Source of the DNA: Bathymodiolus brooksi
Taxonomy: Eukaryota; Mollusca; Bivalvia; Mytilida; Modiolidae
NCBI GenBank assembly: GCA_963680875.1
Contig: OY804583.1
Location: 32,911,331 to 32,975,330, forward strand
Direction: 5' to 3'
DNA: 64,000 bases
In this document: positions 9,940-20,116 of the stretch, piece by piece
Layout of the letters: the number at the start of each line of letters is the position of its first letter
Position numbering within the stretch: the first letter of the stretch is position 1
The notes under the pieces: generated by a model
What the model was told of the DNA's origin: nothing
The model's input: the letters and a program-made list of their open reading frames with translations, nothing else
Databases searched by the model: none
Translations under genes and position numbers: made by a program

Positions 9940-12067
9940 TAACAGCATTGGTCGTAAAATTTTCAACTGCAAAGAAGCATTGTAAGATATTAACATAGAA
10001 GAGTACCTTAAGAACCCTCTGACTTGTGACTGCTCCCACTCTCCTTTTCAATACAACCCATCTGGACACGTAATCACAGGTGATCTGAATATCATTCTCC
10101 GAAAGGTGATTTCTCATGGTCCTAAATTCAGAGAACCTCAACACATCAATTGGAAACATAATTTCAAGATAATTATGGATGCTGTTGAAGATTATGCCAG
10201 AAGGTGGATAAAGAGAGAAGTAGACCAAGATCCTGAGTTAGAGTTCTTGTCAGACTAGGTTAGAACAATTAGGTCTCTAGTACAAGGTCGGATTCACAAA
10301 CTCAAAAATTGTGTTAATAGTCGACATAAGTCTGTATTTAAAGACCAAGAAGCTGTTAAGTGTCTTTCCTCTCTTCATGACAGATATGTTATCGTTCCTG
10401 CGGACAAGGCTTCCAACAATATCGTGTTTGTATGTAAATCATATTACTTCGAATACCTAATCAAGGAATTATGCCTAAATAACAACACCTTTAGTAACAC
10501 CACATACAAACCTACTTCGTTCGACAAAAATGAAATCCTAGCTAACCACAGATCATTCATGACCTCTTTAAACATTCCCTCTGGTAAAGAGTCTGAGGAT
10601 TTACCATATTTATATTGGATACCTAAACTCCATGAGACACCATACAAAGAAAGGTACATAGCGGGATCATCAACTTTTTCGACGAAAGAATTGTCTATTC
10701 ACCTGACAAAGATTCTGTCTGCAGTAAAAGAGGGACAACAGAAATATTGTGAAACTGTTTACTCGCGTAGTGGCATAAACCGCATGTGGATTTTGAAAAA
10801 CTCTAAAGATCTTTTGGATAACCTTAATTCAAGATCTTTCTCTCATGTATCCTCCATCAAAACTTTTGATTTTTCAACTCTATATACCACCCTACCGCAT
10901 GACAAATTAAAAACCCGCTTAAAAGAAACAATTCACAAAGCTTTCAGTCATAGAAACAATAGCTCAAAATGTGTTGTGTTAGGCTACAATTCCACATATT
11001 TTTCAAACAAAATTCAAAAAGGTAAAACATGCTACTCCGAGGAACAAGTGATCAGTATGCTGGAGTTCCTCATCGATAACATATTTGTCTCCTTTGGAAG
11101 GATACTGTTTCAGCAGGTCGTCGGCATACCAATGGGTACGAATTGTGCCCCTCTTCTAGCTGATTTAATTTTATACTCATATGAGTCGGAGTTTCTTCAA
11201 AAGCTTGTAAAAGATAAGAAGATTCATGAGGCTAGAGCCTTTAATTTCACATACAGGTATATTGATGACGTTTTATCTATCAATAATTCTAGATTTGCAG
11301 AATTTCTTCCATTGATATATCCTCCAGAGCTGGAAGTTAAAGAGACCACAGATACCGCTTCGTCCGCATCATTTTTGGACTTATACCTCGAATTTTTAGA
11401 CAGTGGTCAAATCAGTACTAAAATTTATGATAAACGGGACGACCTCAATTTTAAGATCATAACTTTTCCAGCAATATACCAGCTTCTCCTGCATATGGTT
11501 TTTACATCTCGCAATTGATTCGTTATGCAAGGGCCAGTAGCAATTATTCTGATTTCCTGAAACGTCATCTTCATCTGAGAAACAGGCTACTTGACCAGGG
11601 CTATGAAAAGATTCGCCTTATTCGATCTCTTAAAAAGTTTATATTCCGATACCAAGATCTTGTCGAAATATATTCCGTCTCTGCAGAAAAGATTATAAAC
11701 GATGGTTTTCACATAGTGAAAATGTATAAAGATAAGATTTCAACAAAGAATGTAAAAAATATTTTTTTTTATCAATGTGTGACATTTGGCGCTGATTTGA
11801 CAGCTGTTTTACCTGTTTTGTTCAAGTATTGTTGTAAATACTGTTATAGTGACAGCCGAAACGTTGAGCCGTAATGAAAGGGGGAGGCTTGGCGCTTTAA
11901 AATCTGATTCAACCCACCATTTCTTTAGAAATGCTTGTACCAAGTCAGGGTCATTACGGTTTTCACCGTTTTCCGGTTGTTGACTGATTTTGTCTGTTTA
12001 TATACTTATGAGTTTTGACTTTCCCTTTGTTAGATTGTTCAGAGTTCGGTAATTTTGTTATTACCCT
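9940..12067 (+). mobile_element. Penelope-like retroelement copy PLE-1
   Basis: Contains a long but broken reverse transcriptase reading frame (see the pseudogene entry) and a 3' non-coding end running from gtgacagccgaaacgttgag to ggtaattttgttattaccct. The last 250 bases recur inverted at 24,201-24,462, which helps fix the 3' end. The 5' limit is approximate. Downstream DNA (ttctgttataattatatttg) matches the TRIM 5' flanks near 27,995 and 40,977, so the element appears to have landed in a copy of that flank. Confidence 0.8.
9986..11874 (+). pseudogene. PLE-1 reverse transcriptase, broken by one stop and one frameshift
   Basis: The same frame can be read from about 9,986 (YLKNPLTCDCSHSPFQYNPS) through an in-frame TAG at 10,256-10,258 and on to 11,470. 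There the frame shifts by one and continues to a stop at 11,872. Recognisable RT blocks include TFDFSTLYTTLPH (about 10,865), GIPMGTNCAPLLADL (about 11,125) and the catalytic YIDD (about 11,258). Downstream are KIYDKRDDLNFKI and QLIRYARASSNYSDF. These are typical of Penelope-like RTs from bivalves. No GIY-YIG endonuclease domain is visible in the final 120 residues, so the element is either EN-lacking or altered at the 3' end. No convincing start codon. Non-functional as it stands. Confidence 0.88.
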
Positions 12068-12654
12068 GATAACACAAATGATTACAATATTTGTTTACTT
12101 TAACGATACATAAACAAAAGATAAACAATATCACGTGCATATTTCTGTTATAATTATATTTGAAACATTGATTTTCATTAAGAACAGACCTTGGAAATAG
12201 AGAATTAGAATACATCTGGATGGAACCATGCTTGTCAAATTATTAACCCATTGTGACAGAGACTTGCAAGAGTTCAATTATATTAGAAAATTTTATTGAA
12301 GTCCTTGAACAATCATTGCATAAATTAAGTCCAGAAAACGAACAAATCATAGTTAGAGATTTTAATATGTGTATAGAAAAAGATCACATCCTCTTTTAAT
12401 ACAATATTCTCAATATAATGAATACGACTGATATAAGAACTGATCCAACACGAATCATCACTTCATCTTCCACCAATCTTGATTACATTGTTTGTGACAC
12501 TAAAGAAAAGACATGTGATATCATGCGTTCTTTAAAATGTTGTTATGTGATCATATTGATACCTGCTGTACTAGGAAAAGAAAATAATGAAAAAAACATA
12601 TCTTGAGCCAACCATAGTAAAAGTTCGATTTATGAAAAATTAAAGCAAGAAAGA
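12068..12654. other. Remnant of TRIM 5'-flank DNA, then unassigned sequence
   Basis: 12,105-12,200 is similar to the DNA upstream of TRIM-B and TRIM-C (tataattatatttgaaac). The remainder to 12,654 is AT-rich; a 62-codon frame at 12,418-12,606 has no recognisable domain. I see no gene. Confidence 0.45.
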
Positions 12655-12765
12655 AAAGTTTGAAGATACCAAAGGGATAATGAGAAACAGTCAATCAATA
12701 GATAAAGATCAATATAATGTCCAAAGGAAAAAGGACTAAAATAACAACCAATGGTCTATAAAACA
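12655..12765 (-). mobile_element. PLE-2 tail fragment, reverse orientation
   Basis: tttgaagataccaaagggat, then ccaaaggaaaaaggac. This is the reverse complement of the PLE-2 3' tail. Strongly diverged. Confidence 0.5.
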
Positions 12766-12814
12766 TTACACAGAAAACAAAAGACTGAACAAGACTATCC
12801 ACCATGGGGGACTC

Positions 12815-13161
12815 ATTTACACTTTAAAATTAATTACCTCCATTCATAAATATTTCAACCAATTATATTGACTCTTTTATGTTAATGGTAGGAGAGGCTA
12901 CTCTCATGACATGATTAACAAAATGGCTGCTGACTCCTGACTTGGTACACCAAAAGGCGTATTGTGTCTATGCCATATATTACACATTAAAGGATTCCAT
13001 TATGAAAGTAAACAGATAATAGTTCATGCACATTGACATTGTATCTTCAAAGATAGCCATTTTGTTAATCATGTGACCAGAGTAGCCACCCTTACCACTA
13101 ACAGTTAACCTGATTGGTTGAAATATTTGTGACTGGAGGTAATTAATTTCAAAGTGTAAAT
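12815..13161. mobile_element. Foldback element with arms of about 110 bp
   Basis: The left arm (12,815-12,928, starting atttacactttaaaattaat) is the imperfect reverse complement of the right arm (13,055-13,161, ending attaatttcaaagtgtaaat). The loop is 126 bases. Both inner ends carry gattaacaaaatggct or its complement. No protein coding; a non-autonomous terminal-inverted-repeat or foldback element fits best. Confidence 0.75.
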
Positions 13162-13860
13162 GAAGCGAACAGAGATACAAATGGATATATGGGAGTCTCA
13201 AGGGATATTTTAAGTCCAGTGCAGGGCTAGAGTTGAATAATAATACTTCATGAATAGACCGGTAGGTGTTTGCATTACACAAATCTCTAGAAATCCCAGA
13301 ATTTCCAGTCCATTTAAATTGTATGCTTTCTACTACTTTTATATAGTAGTGCATTCTGTCTCAGTTTGGCAGAAAAAAATATATAATAAAATAGTAAATG
13401 TCCATAAAAAGGAAATATATATATTTATATATAATGACAAATATAAGCACACAAGATACAGATTATTCGGTCTAGTCCTTATGAATAAATCACCACAAGT
13501 CCCTAATCTGTTTATTATCAGGTCAAGGATTTACATACAGTTTTATAAAATAGGCAACTATAAATGACTGGAAGAAGACATAAAACCTGTGTCGTAAAAA
13601 TATTATTTAAAGTGTAGTGCAATCTTAACAATGTCAAAGGTACAAGTATAGATAGATTAATAAAGATTGGGCAGGTAAATTAAATAAATCAATCATAATT
13701 ATTGTTAATAGTTCTATATATATATTAGAAACGTAACGACATGTTAAAATTAGTACTACTAAAACCATTATCTAAGATAAAGTAGTACATTGGATACAGG
13801 ATATTATATATAATTGAGGCTATGTCAGGCGGTGGATATCCAGAATACTAAGATCTCACA
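13162..13860. other. Unassigned AT-rich stretch
   Basis: No gene, repeat array or mobile element recognised. A 105-codon frame at 13,250-13,567 is Ile/Tyr/Lys-rich with no domain and is probably chance. Confidence 0.5.
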
Positions 13861-13861
13861 A

Positions 13862-13958
13862 CAATGGACATCCACCAACAAAAGTGACCACCATCATATA
13901 GCAGAAATATTGTTGAAAGTGGCGTTAAGCACCATAACAATAACTCTAACCCTCTTAC
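13862..13958 (+). mobile_element. SINE-1 3' part
   Basis: tccaccaacaaaagtgacca, then atattgttgaaagtggcgtt and a caccataacaataactctaa end. It matches the 3' third of the SINE at 59,605-59,825. 5'-truncated. Confidence 0.7.
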
Positions 13959-14335
13959 CACAATGGATGTTAATGATGTTAAATGGTTACATCCTTATAT
14001 AATAGGAAGAAGACAATTGCTAAGCATAAATGGATGTAAATCTTGAAATGTAAAGTCCCGGATGAAAGGCCCTTAACTCTTGCTTTGCTACTTTAATGAA
14101 TGTAGATAAGCATCCTCTCCTACTGTCAGCTATGGTATACCTATGACGACAGAATAATCTGGAAGAATAATCTGGACTTCATCACATTACAATTATGTAC
14201 AGAACTAGAATCGTGTAGTAAATGACGCGTGGATAAATATCTTTCTCTACATCTCGGGAAACCCGAATATAATTTTTTTGGATACAAAAAAAATGAAAGA
14301 AAAAAAAAAATGTAACAAATATTGTTTGATGTTTG

Positions 14336-14465
14336 TGATACTCATTCTTACGTTTGTGATCACATCTACTCATTCTTATGTTTGTGATCACATCTACTCA
14401 TACTTATGTTTGTGATCACATCTACTCATTCTTATGTTTGTGATCACATCTACTCATTCTTATAT
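14336..14465. repeat. 28-bp minisatellite, about 4.5 copies
   Basis: Unit contains tctactcattcttatgtttg and tgatcaca. Nearly identical copies, so it is recent or homogenised. Confidence 0.9.
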
Positions 14466-14639
14466 AGCTACAATTGAAGTGGCAAATAATACCAGCTTAA
14501 CACTAACGATGTTTCATCGTTAACAGCAAATCTATATTTTTAGCAAGGCACTCAGGGCGGAGTTGTCGGATTAAGTTTTGAAAGGTGACCACAAATAACC
14601 ATTTCGGTCATGCTTGTCTTTATCTGGGTCCTGTGATTT

Positions 14640-14890
14640 CAGCGGACAATATTATGAAATGAATTTTGGAAAAAATAAAAGGTTAATCAGAATCCGTATA
14701 TCGAAGAACAACAGACAACTCAATTGTCAAAAGAAAATAAACAAAAGAACAAACAACGATCTACAAGACATACATATAAAAACAAAAGATCGAGTAACAC
14801 GAACCTCACTAAAACTAGGGGTGATATCAGGTCCTCCAGAAGGGTAAGCAGTTCCTGCCCCACTAGTGACATCTGTCGTGTTTATCTAGA
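14640..14890 (-). mobile_element. PLE-2 3' tail, reverse orientation
   Basis: gatcgagtaacacgaacctc, then gggtaagcagttcctgcccc and ctagtgacatctgtcgtgtt are the reverse complement of the tail seen at 6,045 and 18,361. 5'-truncated retroelement copy. Confidence 0.75.
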
Positions 14891-15224
14891 ACGAATAAAA
14901 TTAATCAAACAGGTTTTGCAAAAAATAGCAAGATTAACTGGCCAAATAAAATTAATCAGCAAAAATATATACTATGATTAATTTTGGAATATATGCAAAA
15001 CCACTCATGATCATGTAGCTACTGTTTAAATTTAAACAAGTTGCGACCATTTGACGAAAAATATGTATATTTAAGTAACACAGATCGATGAACACCGATG
15101 AAATCTGTAATGCAAATTAAGATATGTAAATTAATAAATTAATACATTCATGTATGATTGTGAATCCAATACCAACGGTGTTCATATGTCGTCAGTGTTA
15201 AAAAATGAAATAAATAATGTAATA

Positions 15225-15395
15225 GCGGAAATATGAGGAAATTACACCTATAAATAAAATAAATAATGAGTAAATTACATCTATAAATAAAATAAATAAT
15301 GAGTAAATTACATCTATGAATAAAATAAATAATGAGTAAATTGCATCTATAAATAAAATAAATAATGAGTAAATTACATCTATAAATAAGAAAAA
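15225..15395. repeat. 33-bp minisatellite, about five copies
   Basis: Unit contains aataatgagtaaattacatc. The repeated gagtaaatt strings start at 15,268, 15,301 and 15,334, an exact 33-base period. Because 33 is divisible by three the minus strand stays open for 84 codons; this is not evidence of a gene. Confidence 0.9.
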
Positions 15396-15577
15396 TAATG
15401 CACTATCTCTAATGAAACAATAAGATCTAACTATGTTTAATGGATCCGTCAAACATCTTGATAAGGTTGTGGATTAACCCATAAATTAGAACGCCATATC
15501 ATGATTATCAATAATACGGAGTGTATCTTATAAGAAACAGCAGATAATTACCCTAATAGACCCTCAGTGTTGTATTT

Positions 15578-15905
15578 TGTTGGGGGGGGTGGGGGGGGGG
15601 GGTCTATGCTGCTCATCTTTTTCATTTTGTTTGTTTTTCCTCTGTGTCTTGTGCTCAATGTTGCCTGTGTCTCTGGATTATCCATTCTTGATTACCTCTT
15701 CGGTTTTCTCTAACGTTTATTCACCAACATGAATTATCCAGTTTAATAGCTGGGTACACCGCGATGGTGTTTTTTCCACAATTGATTTATTTAATGAAAA
15801 TAAGCGTCATTAAAATGTCAATTATTACACAACCACACAAAACTAACAATATTTGCTTAATCAAATGCACTGATATCACAAACAAATAGATACTCTGTAT
15901 ATACA
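15578..15905 (+). mobile_element. Carrier repeat CR, unexpanded copy
   Basis: A repeat family seen three times here. This copy has one gggtctatgctgctcatctt segment, then tgtgtcttgtgctcaatgtt, tctggattatccattcttga, an aacgtttattcaccaacatg segment and an ataagcgtcattaaaatgtc segment. The copies at 16,262 and 46,120 match this order but have expanded different internal parts. Preceded by a G-run (15,582-15,602). Confidence 0.75.
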
Positions 15906-15924
15906 TTATTTCTTTTTATAATAA

Positions 15925-16170
15925 GTTCAACGCCACTTTCAATGATATCTCACTTATATCGCGGTGGCCAGTTTATTGTAGGAGGAAACCAGAGTACCCG
16001 CAAAAAACCACCGACCTGTCGCAAGTCACTGGTAAACATTATCACATAATGTTTTGTCGAGTACACCTCGCCATCGACGGGATTCGAATTCACAATCTAA
16101 GTGGTGATAGGCACTGGTTACATATGTAATTACAAATTCAAGTAGCATACGACCACGACCACGACGGCCC
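15925..16170 (-). mobile_element. SINE-1 copy, nearly complete
   Basis: Reverse complement of the SINE-1 consensus: gttcaacgccactttcaatg at its 3' end, gggattcgaattcacaatct as the B-box side, and gcatacgaccacgaccacga at the head end. Confidence 0.8.
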
Positions 16171-16261
16171 CTGTGTTTCTATTACAAAGCGAAACGTTCC
16201 GAAAGTAAGCGTTTCTAGTACTTGATACGAAATCGGAAATTGTTGCTCTTCAAAAGCAACC

Positions 16262-17020
16262 GAGAGGTGGGTCTATGTTGCTCATCTTGTTAGTTATCTG
16301 TGTTGTGTTTTTTCTGGGGTGAGGGGGTCTATGTTGCTCATCTTGTTGGCTAACTTTGCTGTGGTTTTTTTTTGAGGGTAGGGGGTCTATGTTGCTCATC
16401 TTGTTGGTTAACTGTGTTGTGGGTTTTTTTGGGGGTAGGGGTTCTATGTTGTTCATCTTATTAGTTGTCTGTGTTGTGTTTTTTTTTGAGAGGGGATCTA
16501 TGTTGGGGGGTGTCTATGTTGCTCATCTTGTTGGTTAACTGTGTTGTGGGTTTTTTTTTGGGGGGGGGTCTATGTTGTTCATCTTGTTAGTTATCTGTGC
16601 TGTGAGTTTTTTGTGGGGGGGGTCTATGTTGTTCATCTTGTTAGTTATCTGTGCTGTGGGTTTTTTTCTCTGGGGGGAGGGGGTCTATGTTGTTCATCTT
16701 GTTAGTTATCTGTGTTGTGGGTTTTTTGTGGGGGGAAGGGCTCTATGTTGCTCATCTTGTTAGTTATCTGTGCTGTGGGTTTTTTGTGGGGGGGAGGGGC
16801 TCTATGTTGCTCATCTTGTTAGTTATCTGTGTTGTGGGTTTTTTGTGGGGGGGAGGGCTCTATTTTGCTCATCTTGTTAGTTTTCTGTGCTGTGGGTTTT
16901 TTGTGGGGGGGGGTCTATGTTGCTCATCTTGTTAGTTTTCTGTGCTGTGGGTTTTTTGTGGGGGGGGGGGGGGGTCTATGTTGCTCATCCTGTTAGTTTT
17001 CTGTGTTGTGTTTTTCGTTT
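16262..17020. repeat. 55-60-bp G-rich minisatellite, 13-14 copies
   Basis: Each unit is gggtctatgttgctcatctt plus gttagttatctgtgttgtgg and a T-run/G-run of varying length. Unit starts lie near 16,272, 16,328, 16,386, 16,443, 16,513, 16,569, 16,622, 16,683, 16,742, 16,801, 16,859, 16,914 and 16,975. Length differences are in the T and G runs. The plus-strand frames across it are by-products. G-runs up to 14 long could form quadruplexes. Confidence 0.9.
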
Positions 17021-17290
17021 TGTTTGTCTTCGTTCTGTGTATTGTGCCCAATGTTTCCTGTGTTTCTTGATTATCCATTCATTTCTCTAACGTTTATTCA
17101 CCTAGCTGAATGATCTAGTTTAACGGATGTGACTGTATTGTGTTGTTGTGATTGTTTTTATTTAATCAAAATAAGGGCTATTTACATGTCAAATATTACA
17201 CAACCGCACACAACGAACAATATTTCTTAAATCAAATGATAATCACTGATAACACAAACAGTTCAATCGAATACAATAACAAATGCAGTT
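17021..17290 (+). mobile_element. Carrier repeat CR, 3' part of second copy
   Basis: Follows the minisatellite directly: ttctgtgtattgtgcccaat, ttgattatccattcatttct, caaaataagggctatttaca. It is collinear with 15,640-15,905 and 47,280-47,480, so the minisatellite sits inside the element. Confidence 0.75.
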
Positions 17291-17599
17291 CAATTATATA
17301 GACTGATAAAACATAACACAAGAGTCGGACAAATAGATAAATGTATATGTAATTTGTATATAAATGATTTGTTTGTATTGCAAAAAGAAATGTTCCGAAA
17401 GTACGCGTTTCTATCACGCGATATGTAAGCCCTTAAGGTGCTACAATTGAAACATTTTTCTTTCAAGGAATTGTAAACATCTTTAATAAAAAGGTGTAAA
17501 TGGTTTTTGACGTATTGTTTTTTAAGATTTATATATTAAAATTTTCTTTCAATGAATTTATTTAGATTTCAAGATTTTATCAAATAAATTTTGGAATGT

Positions 17600-17735
17600 C
17601 GTGGACGTGATCGTATGGTAGTGCGATATACAACTACCTATGCAATCAGTGCCTATCACCACTGAAGTTGCTGGTTCGATTTCCGCTTATGACGAAGTGT
17701 ACTCGATACAACATTATTTATTAAAGCTATTAAAG
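17600..17735 (+). mobile_element. SINE-1 head fragment
   Basis: gtgatcgtatggtagtgcga, then cagtgcctatcaccactgaa, a B-box-like ggttcgatttccg, and gtgtactcgatacaacatta. The 3' two-thirds is missing. Confidence 0.75.
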
Positions 17736-17949
17736 ACTATAAACCACGAGCTTCCAAACTCGAGGCGAGCGCGCGAACACACCACCGATGTGATTATAGA
17801 TACATGTTGGTTGTATAGATAATACTGATATACATATACAGTCAAAACAGTATTAAAAGGTCCCTTTTGGGACAAAGAAAAAGACAGGTGACCTTTTAAA
17901 TGAGATTCATGTGAAATTATGACAGGACAAGAAAAGGTGACCGCATGAA

Positions 17950-18149
17950 CAGGTTTGACTGTATCTATATATATCATCAATTCCATTGAGTTTGAAATAT
18001 GGGATACCGCATAAAAGTACCTTGACCTATGACTCAACATTGACTGTGAGGGACGGTTAAGAACGAAACTTGTGAATATTCCATTTATATGTAGCAGCAT
18101 TTAGCGCCACCTGCATATACTTTATATCTCTCTCAGGCAATCCCATATT
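17950..18149. other. Segment shared with 50,330-50,545 (inverted)
   Basis: tccattgagtttgaaatatg, gactgtgagggacggttaag and tctctctcaggcaatcccat match the reverse complement of 50,330-50,545. It flanks PLE coding remnants in both places. No coding signal. Confidence 0.6.
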
Positions 18150-18640
18150 CCAGAGCCTGTGTTTCCTATCAGGATTTCCTTAAAAGAAGGTTGCTGCTAA
18201 CACAGAAGCTACTGCTGCAAGTGTTTCTATTGGCTAAGTTGAAGTCATCACTTTCAAAGTCGTACGTTCACCACTATGACCTAGTTAACAGCTACAAAAT
18301 ATCAGTGTCACAATTGACCACGGATATAATATTAAATGTCGTGGTCGTAGGCAATTCTTATCACAACGCGACGGGTGTCACTAGTGGAGTAGGAACTCCT
18401 CACCCTTCCGGAACATATGAGTTCACCCCTGAATTTAGTGGGGTTCTTCTTGCTCGATCTTCAGATTTTTCTATAGTGTTTTGTAGACCGTTGTTTGTCC
18501 TTTTTCTTTTGGTCATAGTGTTGTCTGTCCTTCTTGAAATTATTGACTCTGGTTACCCCGTTTGGTATCTTCAAACTCTCATTAACAAAGAAAAAATATA
18601 TTTCACTACAACATGTTTCTATTTCATCATTCACTCAGCA
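18150..18640 (+). mobile_element. PLE-2 C-terminal coding remnant plus 3' tail
   Basis: Begins with recognisable PLE coding sequence (RACVSYQDFLKRRLLLTQKL, then HHYDLVNSYKISVSQ). The frame runs on without a stop into the common tail and continues through TSGVGTPHPSGTYEFTPEFS, a very hydrophobic stretch and PVWYLQTLINKE. The frame is open to 18,688. This copy links the free-standing tails elsewhere in the window to the PLE. 5'-truncated. Confidence 0.75.
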
Positions 18641-19289
18641 TTCCCTGTTTCGGCACTGACATGGTTTATTGGATATATTTGTTATTGAAATGTACAGTCC
18701 TTAAGTATTGTTAATTAATATATAAACTAAGGTTCTCCTCCTTCAAGCAGAGGAAACCGTGTCAGATTTTGGCTCTCCTGTCTCCTTTGGTTTTCATGCT
18801 CCTAAAACTTTACATTATTTGTGTTTCTAATCGTTTGATTATGAACGTACCTGATGAAGGTTATTCTAGATATGAATCGTGCGCATTAAATTAGATATCT
18901 ACATTTTTATCAATATATTACTATAACCTAAGTATGTTCTTCTGTTTCGTCACTCAGGCTTACAATACATCTACAAACGAATATTACTATTTCTGGATCT
19001 CTACACTTCATCATCCAAAGGAATAATAATAAAAACATATATTACAAAGAATTTATTATTAAGCAGTGGTAGAGTAGTGGCTAACATTTCACATTATATA
19101 ACAGTTTACAACATAATCATCTCTCCTGGACCAACCTTGATATATAGCTTTAATTCCTATTAAACATGGTCGTCTATAAAATGTCATGGACAGCTGAGTG
19201 TGTATGGTCCAGTTATTAAAGAACCACAGTAAATACAGTTCATTACAATTGTGATTATCTATTATTTAAAAACAAGGGGTAACTGCATG
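18641..19289. other. Unit flank, B copy
   Basis: Collinear with 36,190-36,790 and 51,010-52,090: ggttctcctccttcaagcag, acgtacctgatgaaggttat, tcgtgcgcattaaattagat, catctctcctggaccaac. No coding signal beyond short PLE-like frames. Confidence 0.75.
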
Positions 19290-19605
19290 GGACTATAAAT
19301 GTTGATAAAACATGGACAACTGTTGTTTACATATGTATAAAGCATGGCCAACTGTTGTTTACATATATATAACCCATGGCCAACTGTTATTTACATATGT
19401 ATCAATCATGTACAACTGTTATTTAGCATATGTATAAAGCATGTACAACTATTAATTAACATATGCATACAACATGGACAACTGTTATTTAACATATGCC
19501 TAAATCATGGACAACTGTTACTTAGCATATGCATAAAGCATGGACTAATGTCGTGTAATATAAGCATAACACATGGACAGCTGGTGTTTAATATATACAT
19601 ATTAT
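19290..19605. repeat. 33-bp minisatellite (M33), unit B
   Basis: About nine copies of catggacaactgttatttaa plus catatgcataaag. The 33-base period gives an 11-residue repeat in the plus frame (HGQLLFNICIK-like). The same repeat lies at 23,795, 36,800 and 52,130, always on the left of a Sat-1 array. Confidence 0.9.
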
Positions 19606-20116
19606 TATCTAGATTCAAAGATTAAAACAAAATATACAATTGATAAGTGTGTAACCTTGTTGAACTGGGTCAGGTGATTGATTAATGTAGGACTTAAACT
19701 CATAGAAAATAATTAAATAAGTTCCCCTTCTATACAAAATTCTATCATTGTCTGTATTTTATTTTTTAAATTTTAAGCTACGCACCCCTCCATCACAAAG
19801 CATAAAAAGATAACAAAATACAACAAAGCAATGAAAAAATAAACATAAGCCAATAAGCCAAAAGAAAAAACCATTGAACCACAAAACAATTGAAAAAAAT
19901 GAAAAAAATATAAAAACAAAAAAAAATACAAAAAATCAAAAGAGAAAAAAATTAAAATAAATAAAAAAAAAACACAAAAGGAATAACAAACAAACAAAAC
20001 AAAAAAACAGAAACTTTAAACAAAATTAACTAAATAAAAACAAATATTAATACGTAATAATAAAAAAAAAACCAAGAAAGAAAGCATCATCAAACCAGTG
20101 TAAAATTGCACCCCTA
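19606..20116. other. Post-M33 flank and A-rich spacer, unit B
   Basis: attcaaagattaaaacaaaa and gaactgggtcaggtgattga recur at 37,105-37,270, 23,890-24,060 and 53,330-53,490. The rest is strongly A-rich (aaaaacaaaa strings). No gene seen. Confidence 0.7.

Noticed and set aside
18840..18890. Possible hammerhead ribozyme (ctgatgaaggttattctaga; also 36,378 and 51,230), since some Penelope-like elements carry hammerheads
   Set aside because: The CTGATGA-like string is not followed by a stem and a GAAA core at the needed spacing, and no other CTGATGA/GAAA pair was found near a PLE.
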